Shown here piece by piece: positions 52,685 through 61,215 of a DNA stretch of 64,000 nucleotides. The notes beneath the pieces are model-generated. The model was not told where the DNA came from. It saw only the letters and a list, made by a program, of their open reading frames with translations, and searched no databases. The stretch is from Thaumasiovibrio occultus. Its GTDB lineage: Bacteria; Pseudomonadota; Gammaproteobacteria; Enterobacterales; Vibrionaceae. The DNA lies in the NCBI GenBank assembly GCA_019703815.1, contig AP023053.1, positions 1,040,995 through 1,104,994 on the forward strand. Reading direction: 5' to 3'. The position numbers were made by a program, and so were the translations under genes. The stretch's first letter is position 1, and each line of letters opens with the position of its first letter.

Positions 52685-53371
52685 TTAGCGTTGAGGCGGC
52701 TGGGTACTTTGCTCTGCCTTCAAGCTGAAGTCTGCCAGATCGTACTTACGCACCACCGTACTGTCGGCATGACTCTGCATCACAATCACCGTATTTTCAG
52801 CGGCAACCACCGATGTATCAATTAGGCGCTGTGGCCCCTGATAGACTTGGGTATAGCTGCTACCATCAGGGCGGACAAAGGCAAGCGTGTGGTCATCATC
52901 GGCAGACAATATCCCATCGTTATTGGTATCGGCTTGGATTGATTCCACAATAAACGCCGCCGTATGGTTTTTCGTCTCAAACGCGGGCTTGATTTCTACG
53001 GGTCTGAACGAGCTAACCAGATACTCGTTAGTGTCGAAAACCCAGCTTGGCGTCATATCAACGCCGACCCAAAACACCACATTACGTGTCTGATTTGCAA
53101 AGTACTTGCTGACGTTTAAGTTTGATTCAGCCTCAGTAACCAAACGTGACCAGTGTACGTTGTGCCCGTTGACCTCACGCAATTCGCCCACTTTCATCGT
53201 GGTGGCAATGTTCTCGGCGGTGTTCGTATCTACCGCGACCGATTGCGCAGGATTGCCGCGCGTAACTCCTAACAGCAAGTAAATGCCGAGTACCACGACG
53301 CCGATAAATACCAGCATGATACTGACTGCGTTGAACCGGTTTACCGAACGAAAGAAGCGATTGTTTTCCAT
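52685..53371 (-). CDS. Hypothetical membrane-anchored protein
   Basis: 228 aa. One N-terminal span (about 15-36, VSIMLVFIGVVVLGIYLLLG), then an extracytoplasmic domain with an EF-hand-like loop DTNNDGILSADDDH (about residue 149) that may bind calcium. AAGG precedes the ATG. No family recognised. Confidence 0.72.
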   Translation of the reverse strand: MENNRFFRSVNRFNAVSIMLVFIGVVVLGIYLLLGVTRGNPAQSVAVDTNTAENIATTMKVGELREVNGHNVHWSRLVTEAESNLNVSKYFANQTRNVVFWVGVDMTPSWVFDTNEYLVSSFRPVEIKPAFETKNHTAAFIVESIQADTNNDGILSADDDHTLAFVRPDGSSYTQVYQGPQRLIDTSVVAAENTVIVMQSHADSTVVRKYDLADFSLKAEQSTQPPQR

Positions 53372-53697
53372 AGCCTTGCCTTATTTGTCTAAATTTGACC
53401 TCATTAGACACATTTCAGGCACGACCGAAAAGCGGTTTCATCGCCAACATAAGGGTTTGAGAAACATCTCCCAACGGGATGTAACACTGCAAAAAGCGAA
53501 AAATTGTTGCGACACAGGTTTACAGTGTAAATAGACGAAATGCCTAATTTACGTGCAGCAGAACGCAATTAATGCATAAAAAGACAGGCTAAAAAATAGG
53601 AAAAGGACACTGAACGCGCGTTCTTACGCGAAAACAACACACAGAAGCGTAACGCAGCCACAGGGTTCTGCGTTACGCTATCACATTATCAATTGCG
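53372..53697. other. 326-bp intergenic stretch with a strong hairpin
   Basis: A perfect 12-bp inverted repeat, AGCGTAACGCAG / CTGCGTTACGCT, at 53646-53679 with a 10-base loop lies just beyond the stop of the secreted protein gene and likely ends or protects its transcript. No T-run. No gene seen. Confidence 0.65.
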
Positions 53698-54012
53698 CTA
53701 TTTATCGCCGCTGACCAGATGTGCTTTGGTCGCCATGTTGCCTTCCGAATCCACCACGGTAAACTCGACGGTTTCCGCATGGTTGTCATCGACATAGACA
53801 TAAGCGCGGCCATATTTGTCGGTCACAAATTCTTCATCGCCGGTTTTGTCTGTGGTGATCACGGCCTCTGGCACTAGCTCACCATTGTGCATTACTTTGA
53901 CCCATGCACCATCGGCCTCCGCCATGATCTCAACGTCGAGTCCGTCGTGCGCCGATACCGCAAATGCAAACGCGCCCAAAATCAGGGTGAGAAATACCTT
54001 CTTAAACACCAT
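53698..54012 (-). CDS. Hypothetical secreted protein with NikM-like beta domain
   Basis: 104 aa. Sec signal (MVFKKVFL core, cleavage near VSAHD). The mature part reads like a carboxypeptidase-regulatory/NikM-type beta sandwich (VKVMHNGELVPEAVITT, VTDKYGRAYVYVDD). AAGGAG precedes the ATG. Predicted periplasmic. NikM-like domains often accompany nickel/cobalt uptake, but nothing else here supports that role. Confidence 0.75.
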   Translation of the reverse strand: MVFKKVFLTLILGAFAFAVSAHDGLDVEIMAEADGAWVKVMHNGELVPEAVITTDKTGDEEFVTDKYGRAYVYVDDNHAETVEFTVVDSEGNMATKAHLVSGDK

Positions 54013-54453
54013 ATCGTTCTCCTTTTACTTCAAACTGAAAAACATCAAAGCCCGACATTGAGTGTTTGAGTTTTTAGCGATCTTCGCGCGTATCATTATT
54101 AATAATCGAATCATTAACAAACCAACGTAATTCTCACACTTACTGCGATTTATGCGGCGGATTTCCTTTGGCACACCTGTACGTGGGTGATAGAGCTTGT
54201 GCTACTGCCTTGTCGCACAAGCTTCCAGCGAATAGCATCCCCTGAGTTGCGATATGGTTTACCGCACATTTTCAAGTTGTTACTATGCGGGCACCCCTGA
54301 GACGAAGATAATGCTGTTCAGCATGCCTTGGGGCAGCATTAACTAACTGCACCAGTTATTCATTACAGCGCCCAACGGTAGCGCGATAAGTGACTGACTA
54401 AGCAAATATTTATCCGTGGTGAGTCTCAGTAACCGACCACCATTTCGTTTACT
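54013..54453. other. 441-bp divergent intergenic stretch with possible structured leader
   Basis: An AT-rich palindrome ATTATTAATAAT (54097-54108) lies near the secreted protein promoter. Nearer the bioM start, CCCC (54294-54297) and GGGG (54330-54333) enclose an ATGCTG-TT-CAGCAT hairpin, suggesting a folded leader RNA of unknown class. No gene seen. Confidence 0.4.
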
Positions 54454-55269
54454 ATGGCGAACTTTAGTTTAGGAATTGGTTCAAGTTTCAGCTTGCACGA
54501 CAACACTATGAACAACACAACCCCGACTTCATCTCCAACCGCGCAAAACATCACGTCTGTCCAATTGGATCAGGTTTGTCTCGATATTCAAGGAAAGCGC
54601 GTTTTAGATAACCTTAGCGTTAACGTCCAAACCAAGCGGCTCGGCATTATTGGCCGAAATGGTTCGGGGAAATCGACCTTGTCGCGCGTGCTGTCGGGGC
54701 TTATTGAGATCAGTGCGGGCGAGCTTAGCGTGGCAGGCTTTGATCCGTTTCATGATCGCAAATCGGCGATCCGCGAAATTGGCCTGCTGTTTCAAAACCC
54801 CGATCATCAGATCATCTTCCCGACCGTGTTGGAAGAAGTGGTGTTTGGCCTGCGCCAATTAGGGCAAAAGAAAGCACAAGCAGAGCAAAACGCCCTCGAA
54901 ACGCTGACAACTTTCGGCAAAGCGCATTGGCAAGATGTGCATACCTCAGCACTCTCTCAAGGGCAAAAACACTTGGTGTGTTTAATGGCCATTGTGGCGA
55001 TGAAGCCCAATTTGATCATTCTTGATGAACCGTTCGCGGGGCTCGATATCCCGACCAAAAAACAGCTGCAACGCTACCTTGATACCTTCCCAGGTAGCTT
55101 GATTCACATCAGCCATGACCCGAATGATTTAGACAACTATCACCAACTGCTTTGGCTCGAAGGCGGAAAGGTCGCCGCTTTTGGCACTAAAGACGACGTT
55201 TTGCCGCAATATCTGGCTGAAATGCACCGCATCGGAGACAGTGATGATATCTCTATCCTCGCCCATTGA
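54454..55269 (+). CDS. bioM: ECF transporter ATPase, BioM-like
   Basis: 271 aa (start 54454 or 54508, neither with a strong ribosome site). ABC ATPase: Walker A GRNGSGKS (about 66-73), Q loop LLFQNPDHQIIFPTV, signature LSQGQ (instead of LSGGQ), Walker B LIILDEPFAGLD and switch His in ISHDPND. It powers the biotin importer formed with BioN and BioY. It overlaps the next gene by 26 bases. Biotin is inferred from BioY. Confidence 0.9.
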   Translation: MANFSLGIGSSFSLHDNTMNNTTPTSSPTAQNITSVQLDQVCLDIQGKRVLDNLSVNVQTKRLGIIGRNGSGKSTLSRVLSGLIEISAGELSVAGFDPFHDRKSAIREIGLLFQNPDHQIIFPTVLEEVVFGLRQLGQKKAQAEQNALETLTTFGKAHWQDVHTSALSQGQKHLVCLMAIVAMKPNLIILDEPFAGLDIPTKKQLQRYLDTFPGSLIHISHDPNDLDNYHQLLWLEGGKVAAFGTKDDVLPQYLAEMHRIGDSDDISILAH

Positions 55270-55858
55270 AACCCGCGCCCATCACTGGCGAGCAGGGCTT
55301 AAACTGGGCGCGCTGTGCGTAACCACCTTGGTGCTGTTTTTCATCAACAACTTGGTTTTCCACAGCCTGTTTTTCTTGTTGGTATTAGCGTTGTATGCCC
55401 TGCCCGGTAAAGCCTTTTTTACCTCAGGTTTACGTTATTTAACTGCGGTTTGGCCGTTTATTTTGATCGTCGCCCTGTGGCATGTCTGGACGGATGAAAT
55501 TGCGTTGGGGCTCACCATCATCCTTAGATTGATGTCTGCGGTGGCGCTGGCCAATTTGGTGACGATGACCACGCGACTGTCCGACATGATTGATGTGGTT
55601 CGCTACCTCGCTCATCCATTCACTTATTTAGGGCTCAACACCAAAGCGTTGGAGCTGGCCATCGCCTTGGTGATCCGCATGACGCCGGTGTTAGTCACCA
55701 AAGGCCAAAACCTCTCTTGGGCATGGAAAGCCCGCTCAAACCGTCGCTCCGGCTGGCGGATCATTTTACCGTTTACCGTTGTCGCACTTGACGATGCCGA
55801 CCACGTCGCCGAGGCCCTTAAAGCCCGAGGCGGCACTATGAATTTGGAGAACGATTAA
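55244..55858 (+). CDS. bioN: ECF transporter T component, BioN-like
   Basis: 204 aa from the ATG at 55244 with GGAG before it. Several membrane spans, then the cytoplasmic coupling helices with the T-protein motif AWKARSNRRSGWR and EALKARGG (Ala-Arg-Gly type signatures). It links BioM to the substrate-binding BioY in the membrane. Stop is one base before the bioY ATG. Confidence 0.9.
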   Translation: MISLSSPIETRAHHWRAGLKLGALCVTTLVLFFINNLVFHSLFFLLVLALYALPGKAFFTSGLRYLTAVWPFILIVALWHVWTDEIALGLTIILRLMSAVALANLVTMTTRLSDMIDVVRYLAHPFTYLGLNTKALELAIALVIRMTPVLVTKGQNLSWAWKARSNRRSGWRIILPFTVVALDDADHVAEALKARGGTMNLEND

Positions 55859-55859
55859 C

Positions 55860-56405
55860 ATGGAAAAGAATGTTGCCTACACCGCGCTTTTCGCTGCGCT
55901 GATCGCCGCACTGGGTATGGTGCCTAAAATCACCCTCGCGTTTGGGGTGCCTATTACGGCACAAAGCCTTGGGGTCATGCTGTGTGGTACGATTTTGGGC
56001 GCGAAACGCGGCGGGTTAGCCGTGTTGTTGTTCTTGTTGCTCGTGGCGTTAGGCTTACCGCTGCTTTCTGGCGGCAGTGGTGGCTTGGGTGCCTTTACCA
56101 CCGCATCGGCAGGCTTTTTATTTGGCTGGCCGGTTGCCGCGTTTGTCACTGGTTTGATTGTCGAAAAATGGCGTCGTGGCTCTCTTGCTGTCATCGCTGC
56201 CGTCGCTTCAGTCATTGGTGGCATTGTGGTGATGTACCTGTTCGGTATCACCGGCATGGCGATCGTCCTAAAGAAAACCTTCTTGGAGTCGGCTGCACTG
56301 GTCGCCGCCTTTGTGCCGGGCGACATAGTCAAAGCCATTATTGCCGGTGTGCTCACCTCTGCTATTGCGAAGGCACGCCCTGCAAGCCTGTTATCCCGAG
56401 CGTAA
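55860..56405 (+). CDS. bioY: Biotin transporter S component BioY
   Basis: 181 aa, six membrane spans. BioY features: ITLAFGVPITAQSLGVMLCGTILG, a glycine-rich LPLLSGGSGGLGAF, GFLFGWPVAAFVTG and FVPGDIVKAIIAG. It binds biotin with high affinity. GGAG precedes the ATG. The neighbouring M and T genes mean that it works here as a full ECF complex. Confidence 0.94.
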   Translation: MEKNVAYTALFAALIAALGMVPKITLAFGVPITAQSLGVMLCGTILGAKRGGLAVLLFLLLVALGLPLLSGGSGGLGAFTTASAGFLFGWPVAAFVTGLIVEKWRRGSLAVIAAVASVIGGIVVMYLFGITGMAIVLKKTFLESAALVAAFVPGDIVKAIIAGVLTSAIAKARPASLLSRA

Positions 56406-56433
56406 CCAATTAGCCATTGCCGCGAGAAACGTC

Positions 56434-57168
56434 ATGAATATCTTAATTTATACCGATAACGTCTCAGCCAACCATATTCTTTATTATGCGCTGGGCAAAC
56501 TTCGCGGAAAAAATAGCGTTTATTTTGTCAATGCCAACGAGATTTTGGGCGGTGCGCTGTCGGAGAAAATCGATCTGTTCGTGATGCCCGGTGGCGCCAG
56601 TCGTTACAAATCGGCCAAGCTCAACGGTGAGGCCAATCAGTTGATCAAACAATACGTTGCGAATGGCGGACGTTACTTGGGCATTTGCGCGGGCGGCTAC
56701 ATGGGGTGTGAAACCACCTACTGGGCCAAGGGTGAGCCGTTCGAAATTGTCGCGCACAACGAGCTGCGTTTCTTCCCCGGTGACGCGGTTGGCCCTATCG
56801 AAGCGTATGGCCGTGGCGACAATTTCAATGGCACCAATGCCCATATCGTCACTTTGGATGTGGAGGGAACAAGGGTTCCTTCGCTCTATCTCGGAGGCTG
56901 TATCTTTCAGCCTAAAGCCATCAGTGGTTACAACGTGTTAGCCACGTTCAGTGACCTACCGGGGCAACCCGCCGCCATCGTGAGTGGTCAGTACGGTAAA
57001 GGCCGTTGGCTGCTTTCCTCGACGCATCCCGAGTACGATCAAGAAGCCTTGGAATTGCTTAACTTCAATGTAGTCGGTAACGATTACCAGCACTATGCCG
57101 ATATCGACAACATTGCCTCGCTCGACTTGCGTTTGTTCGATCGTTTAATCAAAGATCTGGTGGAATAA
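56434..57168 (+). CDS. BPL-N domain protein (glutamine amidotransferase-like)
   Basis: 244 aa from the ATG at 56434. A class I amidotransferase-like fold: FVMPGGASR, then the Cys in YLGICAGGYMG (about residue 92), GRGDNFNGTN and SSTHPEYD with a His. This domain is the one joined to the N-terminus of some eukaryotic biotin-protein ligases (BPL-N). It follows bioY by 28 bases in the same operon, so a role in biotin use or salvage is likely, but its reaction is unknown. Confidence 0.85.
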   Translation: MNILIYTDNVSANHILYYALGKLRGKNSVYFVNANEILGGALSEKIDLFVMPGGASRYKSAKLNGEANQLIKQYVANGGRYLGICAGGYMGCETTYWAKGEPFEIVAHNELRFFPGDAVGPIEAYGRGDNFNGTNAHIVTLDVEGTRVPSLYLGGCIFQPKAISGYNVLATFSDLPGQPAAIVSGQYGKGRWLLSSTHPEYDQEALELLNFNVVGNDYQHYADIDNIASLDLRLFDRLIKDLVE

Positions 57169-57182
57169 CGCCATTACCTACT

Positions 57183-57200
57183 GGCGCGCTGCTGCGCGCC
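57183..57200 (+). terminator. Hairpin after the biotin operon
   Basis: GGCGCGC / GCGCGCC stem, 4-base loop, with only a weak T-rich tail; likely a terminator of modest strength. Confidence 0.45.
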
Positions 57201-57256
57201 TATTATCGACAGTTAACTAGCAACAGTTATCCCGCAGCGCTAAACGGGCTTCGTGG

Positions 57257-58012
57257 TTAGTTTTGATGCTCACTAAGCTTGAAATCGACCGTATAGCTTT
57301 GCGCTATCACCTCTAAACTGCCATTTTCGTTGAAGTTGAAACGAAAATGCGTAAAGGCATCTTCTTCGACGATAAGTTTTGCGCGAACATGCTGATCTAG
57401 CCAGTGCGAGTTTTGGATCTGATAACAGCGATCGTCATGTTCATCTTGCTGTAACGCCACCAGCCCCTGCCAACGAAACGCCTCACAGTCATGAAACACA
57501 ATCACCACGCAGATCTCTTGCCAATCGACATACTCTACGCGCAGCGTGCCGCTCTTTTGCGATATCACCGGATACTGTGCATCTGCCACCGAAAAGGGCG
57601 TTTCAAGCTCGACAAGCTGCTCTGGCGCGGGCGCGGTGGTTAATTCAATTGGCCATTCACTCTCTTGTACTGGCGCATCAACCCGAGCCCGTTTCAACTT
57701 CCGCGCTCGTTTTTCGTCGCTATTCCACACCGCAATCGCCTCGGCGATCATCGTTTGGTATTCTGCTCGCAGTTTGCGCTTATCAAATCGCGACTGGCGA
57801 TTGGCCAAGCCGGGCGTGCTGTAGTGGATACTTTTGGCCAGCTCATCAATCACACTAGGTCCTTCGCGGCGATAGTTCAGCGCTTCCTCTCGGGTTAACC
57901 GCACCGCAAAACTGTACGTTGCGTAGCTATAGTCACAGCGCGCGCTAAGAAAATATTGCCCATGGTGCTTTAAGAAATGCCAAAGGCCCGGCGCTTCATC
58001 TATCACTTCCAT
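57257..58012 (-). CDS. Hypothetical protein downstream of the STM4011 gene
   Basis: 251 aa, no signal or membrane segment. The mid part is basic (KRARKLKRARVD, about 100-112), flanked by two beta-rich parts (LRVEYVDWQEICVVIVFHDCEAFRW; HFRFNFNENGSLEVIAQ). AGGAG five bases before the ATG. Same strand and 63 bases beyond the STM4011-family gene, so it may belong to that transcript. No family recognised. Confidence 0.72.
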   Translation of the reverse strand: MEVIDEAPGLWHFLKHHGQYFLSARCDYSYATYSFAVRLTREEALNYRREGPSVIDELAKSIHYSTPGLANRQSRFDKRKLRAEYQTMIAEAIAVWNSDEKRARKLKRARVDAPVQESEWPIELTTAPAPEQLVELETPFSVADAQYPVISQKSGTLRVEYVDWQEICVVIVFHDCEAFRWQGLVALQQDEHDDRCYQIQNSHWLDQHVRAKLIVEEDAFTHFRFNFNENGSLEVIAQSYTVDFKLSEHQN

Positions 58013-58075
58013 TTAAACTCCTCTTGTCGCAATGACTCTTTTCCGTGTTATATCAGCTAACTGGCGAGCAAAGCG

Positions 58076-58945
58076 TTAAACAGTGCTTACCGGGATCCGC
58101 TCAAACTTATCAGCGCCGAAAACCGCATCGGCCGGTGATGGATTGAGGTGGATATAACCGATATAGCAATCACAACTGTGATTAGGGCACGTGAAATCAG
58201 GCTGAAGCAACGCATGGAGATCGCGTTGATAAAGATTGCCCAAGCGCTGTTTAACAAAATGACAAGGCGACACATTACCTTCGCCATCAACTGAAATCGC
58301 CGTCACCGCCGAGTGGCACGGTTGACCTTGGCTTTGATGGCTCGCCAACTCAATATCAAACCATGGATCTATCTCGCGATAATGCGCGATGTCTGCTTCA
58401 CGGTAGGCGATCGGTTGATCGTTTTCATCTTTAAACGCATTCACCCACAAATAAACATGCTGCGGCAGTTGCTCTCGAAGCGCCGTGGCTAAAGGCTTGT
58501 GTTCAATACTGCCGACAATACCCACGGTGTAGCGTACACCCATTGCGTCCAGCTGCGCGGTTTTAGCAACGAATGCAGTCAGTGCGATCTGCGAAGGGTG
58601 AAACGTCGTCCATAGACTCAAAACGTCACGATTTGCTTGAGCTAACCACGCCGTTGCCACGCTGAGATTGGTTTGAACCACCACTTTTCTTACATGCGGC
58701 ATATGGGATAAACGCACCAACGCCTCGCGATACCACGAACGCACCAGCACTTCGCCCCACGGGGTGATCAGGATGCGAAACTCATCGCGCCCTTCTCTCG
58801 AGGCCACCCAATCGCAAAACCGCTCGATAGCCGCTTTATCGGCGTGGCGAGTATTGGCATCGTCGACCGTTTTGGCGAACGGGCAATAGTCGCAATCGTA
58901 GTTACAACTGGCGAGCGGACCGCGATAAGTGAGATCAATCAGCAT
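58076..58945 (-). CDS. STM4011 family radical SAM protein
   Basis: 289 aa. Radical SAM cluster motif CNYDCDYC (CxxxCxxC, about residues 14-21) at the N-terminus after LIDLTYRGPLAS. The C-terminal third is Cys-rich: QPCHSAV, GNVSPCHF and CPNHSCDCYIGY, which suggests an auxiliary Fe-S cluster as in SPASM/twitch enzymes that modify peptides. Last gene of the five-gene STM4011-4015 set, three bases after the STM4012 gene. Reaction unknown. Confidence 0.9.
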   Translation of the reverse strand: MLIDLTYRGPLASCNYDCDYCPFAKTVDDANTRHADKAAIERFCDWVASREGRDEFRILITPWGEVLVRSWYREALVRLSHMPHVRKVVVQTNLSVATAWLAQANRDVLSLWTTFHPSQIALTAFVAKTAQLDAMGVRYTVGIVGSIEHKPLATALREQLPQHVYLWVNAFKDENDQPIAYREADIAHYREIDPWFDIELASHQSQGQPCHSAVTAISVDGEGNVSPCHFVKQRLGNLYQRDLHALLQPDFTCPNHSCDCYIGYIHLNPSPADAVFGADKFERIPVSTV

Positions 58946-58948
58946 GGG

Positions 58949-60397
58949 TTACAGCAGCTCGTAGTCACGCATCGCCGCGCGCACAGTACTTGAGGTAAAC
59001 CACGGGCCAATACTGTCAGCGCGTTCAAAACCTTCTGCGGTTAGCAGCATCTGTCCGCTTTGAATAAACGCAAGCTGATTCTCTAGCAGCAGGCTTAGTT
59101 CAGGAAACGCCGTAAAGCAATCGTGCCCAAAACGTTGTTGATACCCGAGCAACGACAAGCCGTCGGCGATCAGCAGTGATTGGATCACAAAGCGGCGTTG
59201 TTGCTCGTTGGCATTCAGCGCAATACCGTAGTGAGCATAAGAAAAATCGTTGTGGGTTTGCTCGTTGTAGTGCTCAATAATCGCTTTGACGCCATGACGC
59301 CCCACCGCATACTCTGACGAATAATGCAGGCTTTGGGTGTAAGAACGAGCGCCCGCCCCTAGCCCTAGCATGCCATCTTGTTGGCACGAATAGAGCGGCA
59401 TGTCGGGCGTGTTCACATCGCAACGCCGGAACATTCGCAAAGAGACTTGCTCGTAACCTTGGCTAAGCAAATAGTCGCGTCCCGCGCGATACAAGATAAC
59501 GCGGTCGACATCGCCCAAATCGGTCACGGCCTTCGCCTTTTGTTTGATTTTGCCAAGCCCAGTGGCGTCACGAACATACAAGGGATACAGGTACAACTCT
59601 TCCGGCGCGTAGGTAAGCGCCTGTTTTAACGAATCGAGCCACGACGCCACCGTTTGCCCAGCGATGCCGTAAATCAAATCCAGATTCAGCACTGCAGCGC
59701 TGTGCTGACGGATAGTGTCGATGGCCGTCAGCACGCCCTGATTTGACTGCGGCCGCGCCAAGTTTTTCACTTCCAGCTCGGTAAACGACTGCACGCCCAT
59801 ACTGATCCGGCTCACCCCACGCACCGCCAGCAACTTCACTTTCTCTGCAGTAATGGTTTCCGGTGAACACTCAATCCCAATTGGGGTTTGCGCGCCTATC
59901 CCGGCAAAGTCGGTCAGGGTAAACAAGCGCTCAAGCTGGCGCTCATCAAGAAATGTTGGCGTGCCTCCGCCAATGGCGAAGCGGGCAAACGTGGCGCTAT
60001 CCACCACAGATCGCAACGCCGTAATTTGACGCTCTAGCGCATCAAGATACCGATCTGGCAATGATGCATCCGGCTTTACCAAGGTAAACAAGTTACAAAA
60101 GCCACAACGCATCCGACAAAACGGCACATGCACATACAAAAACAGGGCGTCGCGTTTTTCCTGCTCCCACAATGCGGTCAGAGAGACTTTCTCATCGAGC
60201 GGGCGATACGCGGTTTTGTGCGGGTAGGAATAGGCGTACGCTTGGTAAGCGGGGCCGCTGAGCATCTGCTCAAAGCGCTGGCGTTGATCCATCGTGGCTG
60301 GCTGGCGCTGCTCTGTTGCTTTAACGTGATCTGTTGCCTTAACTTGCTCCGATGCCGTCACTTGACCTGTTGCTATCATTGGCTCTTTTGCAATCAC
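58949..60397 (-). CDS. STM4012 family radical SAM protein (HemN-like)
   Basis: 482 aa. GTG start at 60397 with a perfect AGGAGG seven bases before it; the GTG overlaps the TGA of the STM4013 gene. After a Gln/Thr-rich N-terminal stretch (about 1-35), the radical SAM motif CRMRCGFCN (about residue 95) and the HemN block GGGTPTFLDERQ; also GVQSF and LNLDLIYGIAG. A C-terminal HemN-like domain follows. Not a true HemN by context; partner of the STM4011 enzyme. Confidence 0.92.
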   Translation of the reverse strand: MIAKEPMIATGQVTASEQVKATDHVKATEQRQPATMDQRQRFEQMLSGPAYQAYAYSYPHKTAYRPLDEKVSLTALWEQEKRDALFLYVHVPFCRMRCGFCNLFTLVKPDASLPDRYLDALERQITALRSVVDSATFARFAIGGGTPTFLDERQLERLFTLTDFAGIGAQTPIGIECSPETITAEKVKLLAVRGVSRISMGVQSFTELEVKNLARPQSNQGVLTAIDTIRQHSAAVLNLDLIYGIAGQTVASWLDSLKQALTYAPEELYLYPLYVRDATGLGKIKQKAKAVTDLGDVDRVILYRAGRDYLLSQGYEQVSLRMFRRCDVNTPDMPLYSCQQDGMLGLGAGARSYTQSLHYSSEYAVGRHGVKAIIEHYNEQTHNDFSYAHYGIALNANEQQRRFVIQSLLIADGLSLLGYQQRFGHDCFTAFPELSLLLENQLAFIQSGQMLLTAEGFERADSIGPWFTSSTVRAAMRDYELL

Positions 60398-61215
60398 TGG
60401 CGCGCCTCCTGCACGAAATCTGCGTAAGGCACCGTCCAGACCACCTCATGGGCTAGACGATGGCCTTCAAAGCCATCATCGCCGTAACAGGTGCCGTGAT
60501 CCGAGGTCAAAATAAACAAGGTATCTCGCCGCGTGGCAAAGTAGTCAAACAAGCTGCCCAATTGGCTATCGACATACCGCAGCGCAGCGGCATGAGTCGC
60601 CAGTGAATCTTGCCGGGTTGGGTTATTTGTCGCGGCGTCGTCAGCGTAAAAGTAATTCGGCTGATGGATTGCCGAGATATTGATAAACAAAAACGCCACT
60701 TCATCGCGCTCGCGCGAGCCTAAAATCGCTTTGGCTTGCTCGATTTGATGTTGGGTCGACTTCGGATCTGTGACGCCCGTTTCTTCACCCCAATAACGGG
60801 TTTGAAACAGGCTCGGCAAGGTGCAACCGAGCTCGGTCTGTTGATTGAAAAAACCCACGCCACCAATACAAACAGTGTGATAGCCCGCCTCAGCTAACCC
60901 TTCGACAATGGTCGCCTTAGAAAAACATTTGGTTTGCGCGCTGATCGAGCGGCTGCCGTGAAAGTCCACCGCCATCAATCTAGGCGCAAGCGGATCGCTC
61001 ACCGGGGTGGGGAAAAAACCGGCAAACATAGCGTGATGCGCCGCATAGGTAAAACTGCCCGGCGTATGGCGCGGCTCCCATTGGGAGATAAATCGCGCCA
61101 AGTTGGGTAAGCGTCCGGCGGCTAGCTCTTGCTGTGCCACATCAAAACGCAAGGTATCGAGGGTTAGCAAAACAATATCGTGACTGCCAACGATCGCATT
61201 CATATCATGTATCAT
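60394..61215 (-). CDS. STM4013/SEN3800 family hydrolase (sulfatase/alkaline phosphatase fold)
   Basis: 273 aa. Metal-site residues in VLLTLDTLRFD (Asp), LTSDHGTCYGDD (Asp-His) and GHRLAHEVVW (His). The region that holds the formylglycine Cys/Ser-x-Pro-x-Arg in true sulfatases reads TPGSFTYAAHHAMFAGF here, so a plain Ser/Thr would be the nucleophile. Stop overlaps the start of STM4012; its own start overlaps the end of STM4014 by 11 bases. Substrate unknown. Confidence 0.9.
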   Translation of the reverse strand: MIHDMNAIVGSHDIVLLTLDTLRFDVAQQELAAGRLPNLARFISQWEPRHTPGSFTYAAHHAMFAGFFPTPVSDPLAPRLMAVDFHGSRSISAQTKCFSKATIVEGLAEAGYHTVCIGGVGFFNQQTELGCTLPSLFQTRYWGEETGVTDPKSTQHQIEQAKAILGSRERDEVAFLFINISAIHQPNYFYADDAATNNPTRQDSLATHAAALRYVDSQLGSLFDYFATRRDTLFILTSDHGTCYGDDGFEGHRLAHEVVWTVPYADFVQEARQ

